Source: Hydractinia symbiolongicarpus (Eukaryota > Cnidaria > Hydrozoa > Anthoathecata > Hydractiniidae). From it: DNA of 64,000 nucleotides. The translations under genes were made by a program, and so were the position numbers. The stretch lies in assembly GCF_029227915.1 (NCBI RefSeq), contig NC_079887.1, positions 2,976,001-3,040,000 of the forward strand, read 5' to 3'. Below, in pieces: positions 61,801 through 64,000 of this stretch. Each line of letters begins with the position of its first letter. Position 1 is the first letter of the stretch. Below the pieces are notes generated by a model. It ran no database searches and was not told the origin of the DNA. It saw only the letters and a program-made list of their open reading frames with translations.

Positions 61801-64000
61801 TAAATTTATATTTTACCACTAAAGCCCATGAGACTTGTAGTTTTTAAAAATGTTTTCATTTTTGATGAGACGCTGAATAAAAGAAGTTTAATCGCGGGCA
61901 AACGAAAACCCGCGATTTCCCGTAAATCCCGGTCACGGCCCGTATAGTCAAAAGTATACAAGGAAAGTACCCAGTGAGTAAACTCATTTCCCTAACGAAT
62001 TTTTAAATTATTTTTTCACCACTAAAACACATGAGACTTGTAGTTTTCAAAAATGTTTTCATTTTTGATGAGACGCTGAATAAAAGAAGTTTAATCGCCG
62101 GCAAACAAAAACCTGCGATTTCCCGTAAATCCCGGACTCGGCCCGTATAGTCAAAAGTATACAAAGAAAGTACCCAGGGAGTAAACTCATTTCCCAAACG
62201 ATTATTTAAATTATTATTTCACCACTAAAGCCCTGAGACTTGTAGTTTTTAAAAATGTTTTCATTTTTGATGAGACGCAGAATAAAAGAAGTTTAATCGC
62301 CGGCAAACGAAAACCTGCGATTTCCCATAAATCCCGGACTCGGCCCGTATAGTCAAAAGTATACAAGGAAAGTACCCAGTGAGTAAACTCATTTCCTGTA
62401 CGAATTTTTAAATTATTTTTTCACCACTAAAACGCATGAGACTTGTAGTTTTCAGAAATGTTTTCATTTTTGATGAGACGCTTAATAAAAGTGGTTTAAT
62501 CGCCGGCAAACGAAAACCCGCGATTTCCCGTAAATCCCGGGCTTGGCCCGTATAGTCGAATGTATACAAAGAAAGTACCCTGTGAGTAAACGCATTTCCA
62601 AAACGATTTTTTAAATTATCTTTTCACCACTAAAACGCTTGAGACTTGTAGTTTTCAAAAATGTTTTCATTTTTGATGAGACGCTGAATAAAAGAAGTTT
62701 AATCGCCGGCAAACGAAAACCTGCGATTTCCCGTAAATCCCGGACTCGGCCCGTATAGTCAAAAGTATACAAATAAAGTACCCAGGGTGTAAACTCATTT
62801 CCCGAACGATTTTTTAAATTACTATTTCACCACTAAAGCCCATGAGACTTGTAGTATTTAAAAATATTTTCATTTTTGATGAGACGCTGAATAAAAGAAG
62901 TTTAATCGCCGGCAAACGAAAACCCGCGACTTCCCGTAAATCCCGGACTCGGCCCGTATAGTCAAAAGCATACAAAGAAAGTACCCAGGGAGTAAACTCA
63001 TTTCCCGAACGATTTTTTAAATTATTTTTTCACCACTAAAACGCATGAGACTTGTAGTTTTAAAAATGTTTTCATTTTTGATGAGACGCTGAATAAAAGA
63101 AGTTTAATTGCCGGCAAACGAAAACCCGCCTCTTCCCGTTAATCCCGGACTCAGCCCGTATAGTCAAAAGTATACAAAGAAAGTACCCATAGAGTAAACT
63201 CACTTCCCAAACGATTTTTTAAATTTATATTTTACCACTAAAGCCCATGAGACTTGTAGTTTTTAAAAATGTTTTCATTTTTGATGAGACGCTTAATTAA
63301 AGTGGTTTAATCGCCCGCAAACGAAAACCTGCGATTTCCCGTAAATCCCGGACTCGGCCCGTATAGTCAAAAGTATAGAAAGAAAGTACCCAGGCTGTAA
63401 ACTCATTTCCCAAACGATTTTTTAAATTTATATTTTACCACTAAAGCCCATGAGACTTGTAGTTTTTAAAAATGTTTTCATTTTTGATGAGACGCTGAAT
63501 AAAAGAAGTTTAATCGCGGGCAAACGAAAACCCGCGATTTCCCGTAAATCCCGGTCACGGCCCGTATAGTCAAAAGTATACAAGGAAAGTACCCAGTGAG
63601 TAAACTCATTTCCCTAACGAATTTTTAAATTATTTTTTCACCACTAAAACACATGAGACTTGTAGTTTTCAAAAATGTTTTCATTTTTGATGAGACGCTG
63701 AATAAAAGAAGTTTAATTGCCGGCAAACGAAAACCCGCCTCTTCCCGTTAATCCCGGACTCAGCCCGTATAGTCAAAAGTATACAAAGAAAGTACCCATT
63801 GAGTAAACTCATTTCCCAAACGATTTTTTAAATTTATATTTTACCACTAAAGCCCATGAGACTTGTAGTTTTTAAAAATGTTTTCATTTTTGATGAGACG
63901 CTGAATAAAAGAAGTTTAATCGCGGGCAAACGAAAACCCGCGATTTCCCGTAAATCCCGGTCACGGCCCGTATAGTCAAAAGTATACAAGGAAAGTACCC
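58843..64000 (+). repeat. Interleaved HORs of the last dimer family
   Basis: Recurrences seen: 'cactaaaacacatgag' at 59,181, 62,020 and 63,642 (offsets 2,839 and 1,622); 'aaagccctgagac' at about 59,388 and 62,228; 'cctcttcccgttaatcccgg' or close at 58,056, 60,286, 61,502, 63,125 and 63,734; 'cggccgcatag' or 'cagccgcatag' at about 57,880, 60,112 and 61,328; 'gcttaattaaagtgg' at about 61,669 and 63,291. The 'cccggtcacggcccg' monomer with 'cgcgggcaaacg' or 'cgcaggcaaacg' recurs from 57.0 kb to the window end. The array runs off the window unchanged. Confidence 0.75.

Larger units (their letters stand above)
1..64000 (+). repeat. Tandem satellite array, 203-bp monomer, entire window
   Basis: Every line reads as the same unit in the same orientation. 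Taking 'caccactaaa' as monomer position 1, the consensus is 203 bp. In order it holds the 'gagacgctgaataaaag' segment (about 55-70), 'gccggcaaacg' (81-91), a C/G-rich stretch with repeated CCCG (96-129), 'gtatac' (141-146), 'gtaaactcatttcccgaacg' (165-184), and a T/A-rich end. The window opens at about monomer position 82 and closes at about position 159. I see no flanking unique DNA, no coding region, no tRNA or rRNA, no transposon and no inverted segment. A length near 200 bp fits one nucleosome plus linker, as in many centromeric satellites. That functional reading is inference. The family and host are not recognised. Confidence 0.97.

Noticed and set aside
109-62197. Dozens of similar 64-73 codon reading frames on the minus strand, one per monomer, with near-identical products
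   Set aside because: They recur with the 203-bp period, and conservation of the peptide is simply conservation of the satellite. The frame breaks at each monomer because 203 leaves remainder 2 on division by 3. No start context, domain or codon signal supports coding.
1-64000. CRISPR array
   Set aside because: There are no short conserved repeats separated by unique spacers. The entire 203-bp unit is repeated, and variation is scattered within it.
60-64000. AATAAA polyadenylation signal in 'gaataaaag' of most monomers
   Set aside because: The hexamer is expected in A/T-rich repeat DNA, and no transcription unit or downstream element supports it.
1-64000. RNA polymerase III A/B boxes suggesting a SINE- or tRNA-derived monomer
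   Set aside because: 'ggtttaatcgcc' resembles a B box only loosely, with key positions wrong. I saw no A box at the right distance, no A-rich tail and no target-site duplications.
1-64000. Bacterial or phage origin (iterons, plasmid repeat)
   Set aside because: Sixty-four kilobases of 203-bp repeats with nested HORs and no gene have no precedent I know of in prokaryotic replicons. The pattern is typical of eukaryotic satellites.

Overview
The whole 64 kb window is one uninterrupted head-to-tail satellite DNA array. The basic monomer is 203 bp (about 38% G+C by hand count of a consensus). About 315 monomers follow one another, all in the same orientation. I found no gene, no RNA gene, no transposon insertion, no inversion and no unique spacer. 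The short reading frames, mostly 64 codons on the minus strand, recur at the monomer period, break at every monomer because 203 is not a multiple of three, and are by-products of the repeat.

This points to a eukaryotic nuclear genome, most likely centromeric or pericentromeric heterochromatin resolved by long reads. I do not recognise the satellite family and cannot name the host. CpG is over-represented in the consensus (13 per 203 bp). Many of the commonest monomer variants are TpG or CpA at those same CpGs.

The array is a mosaic of higher-order repeat (HOR) domains, each built from a few monomer subtypes amplified in register. By position: 1-1,425 mixed monomers; 1,425-6,310 a 406-bp dimer nested in 1,217- and 1,623-bp units; 6,310-8,080 mixed monomers and a 609-bp trimer; 8,080-11,965 two copies of a 2,030-bp decamer; 11,965-18,170 trimers and segments recurring at about 2.03 and 2.43 kb; 18,170-20,205 mixed monomers, including the first of a 'tatttaaaaatatt' subtype at about 19.4 kb; 20,205-27,104 two apparently identical 3,450-bp 17-mers; 27,460-33,340 an ~804-bp tetramer with a 195-bp deletion monomer, nested in a 3,417-bp unit; 33,590-37,960 a 2,431-bp 12-mer; 38,145-42,157 two copies of a 1,972-bp unit that carries a 58-bp deletion; 42,157-43,560 a partial tetramer duplication; 43,570-54,700 interleaved 405-, 1,824- and 2,025-bp units; 54,700-64,000 a new 406-bp dimer domain with 1,217-, 1,622- and 2,839-bp recurrences.

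Nothing here works as a set of genes. What the window records is how the satellite evolves: unequal exchange or slippage in multiples of the monomer, local homogenisation, and occasional deletions that become fixed markers of a HOR. All comparisons were made by eye, so block edges are approximate (usually within tens of bases) unless a breakpoint is stated.
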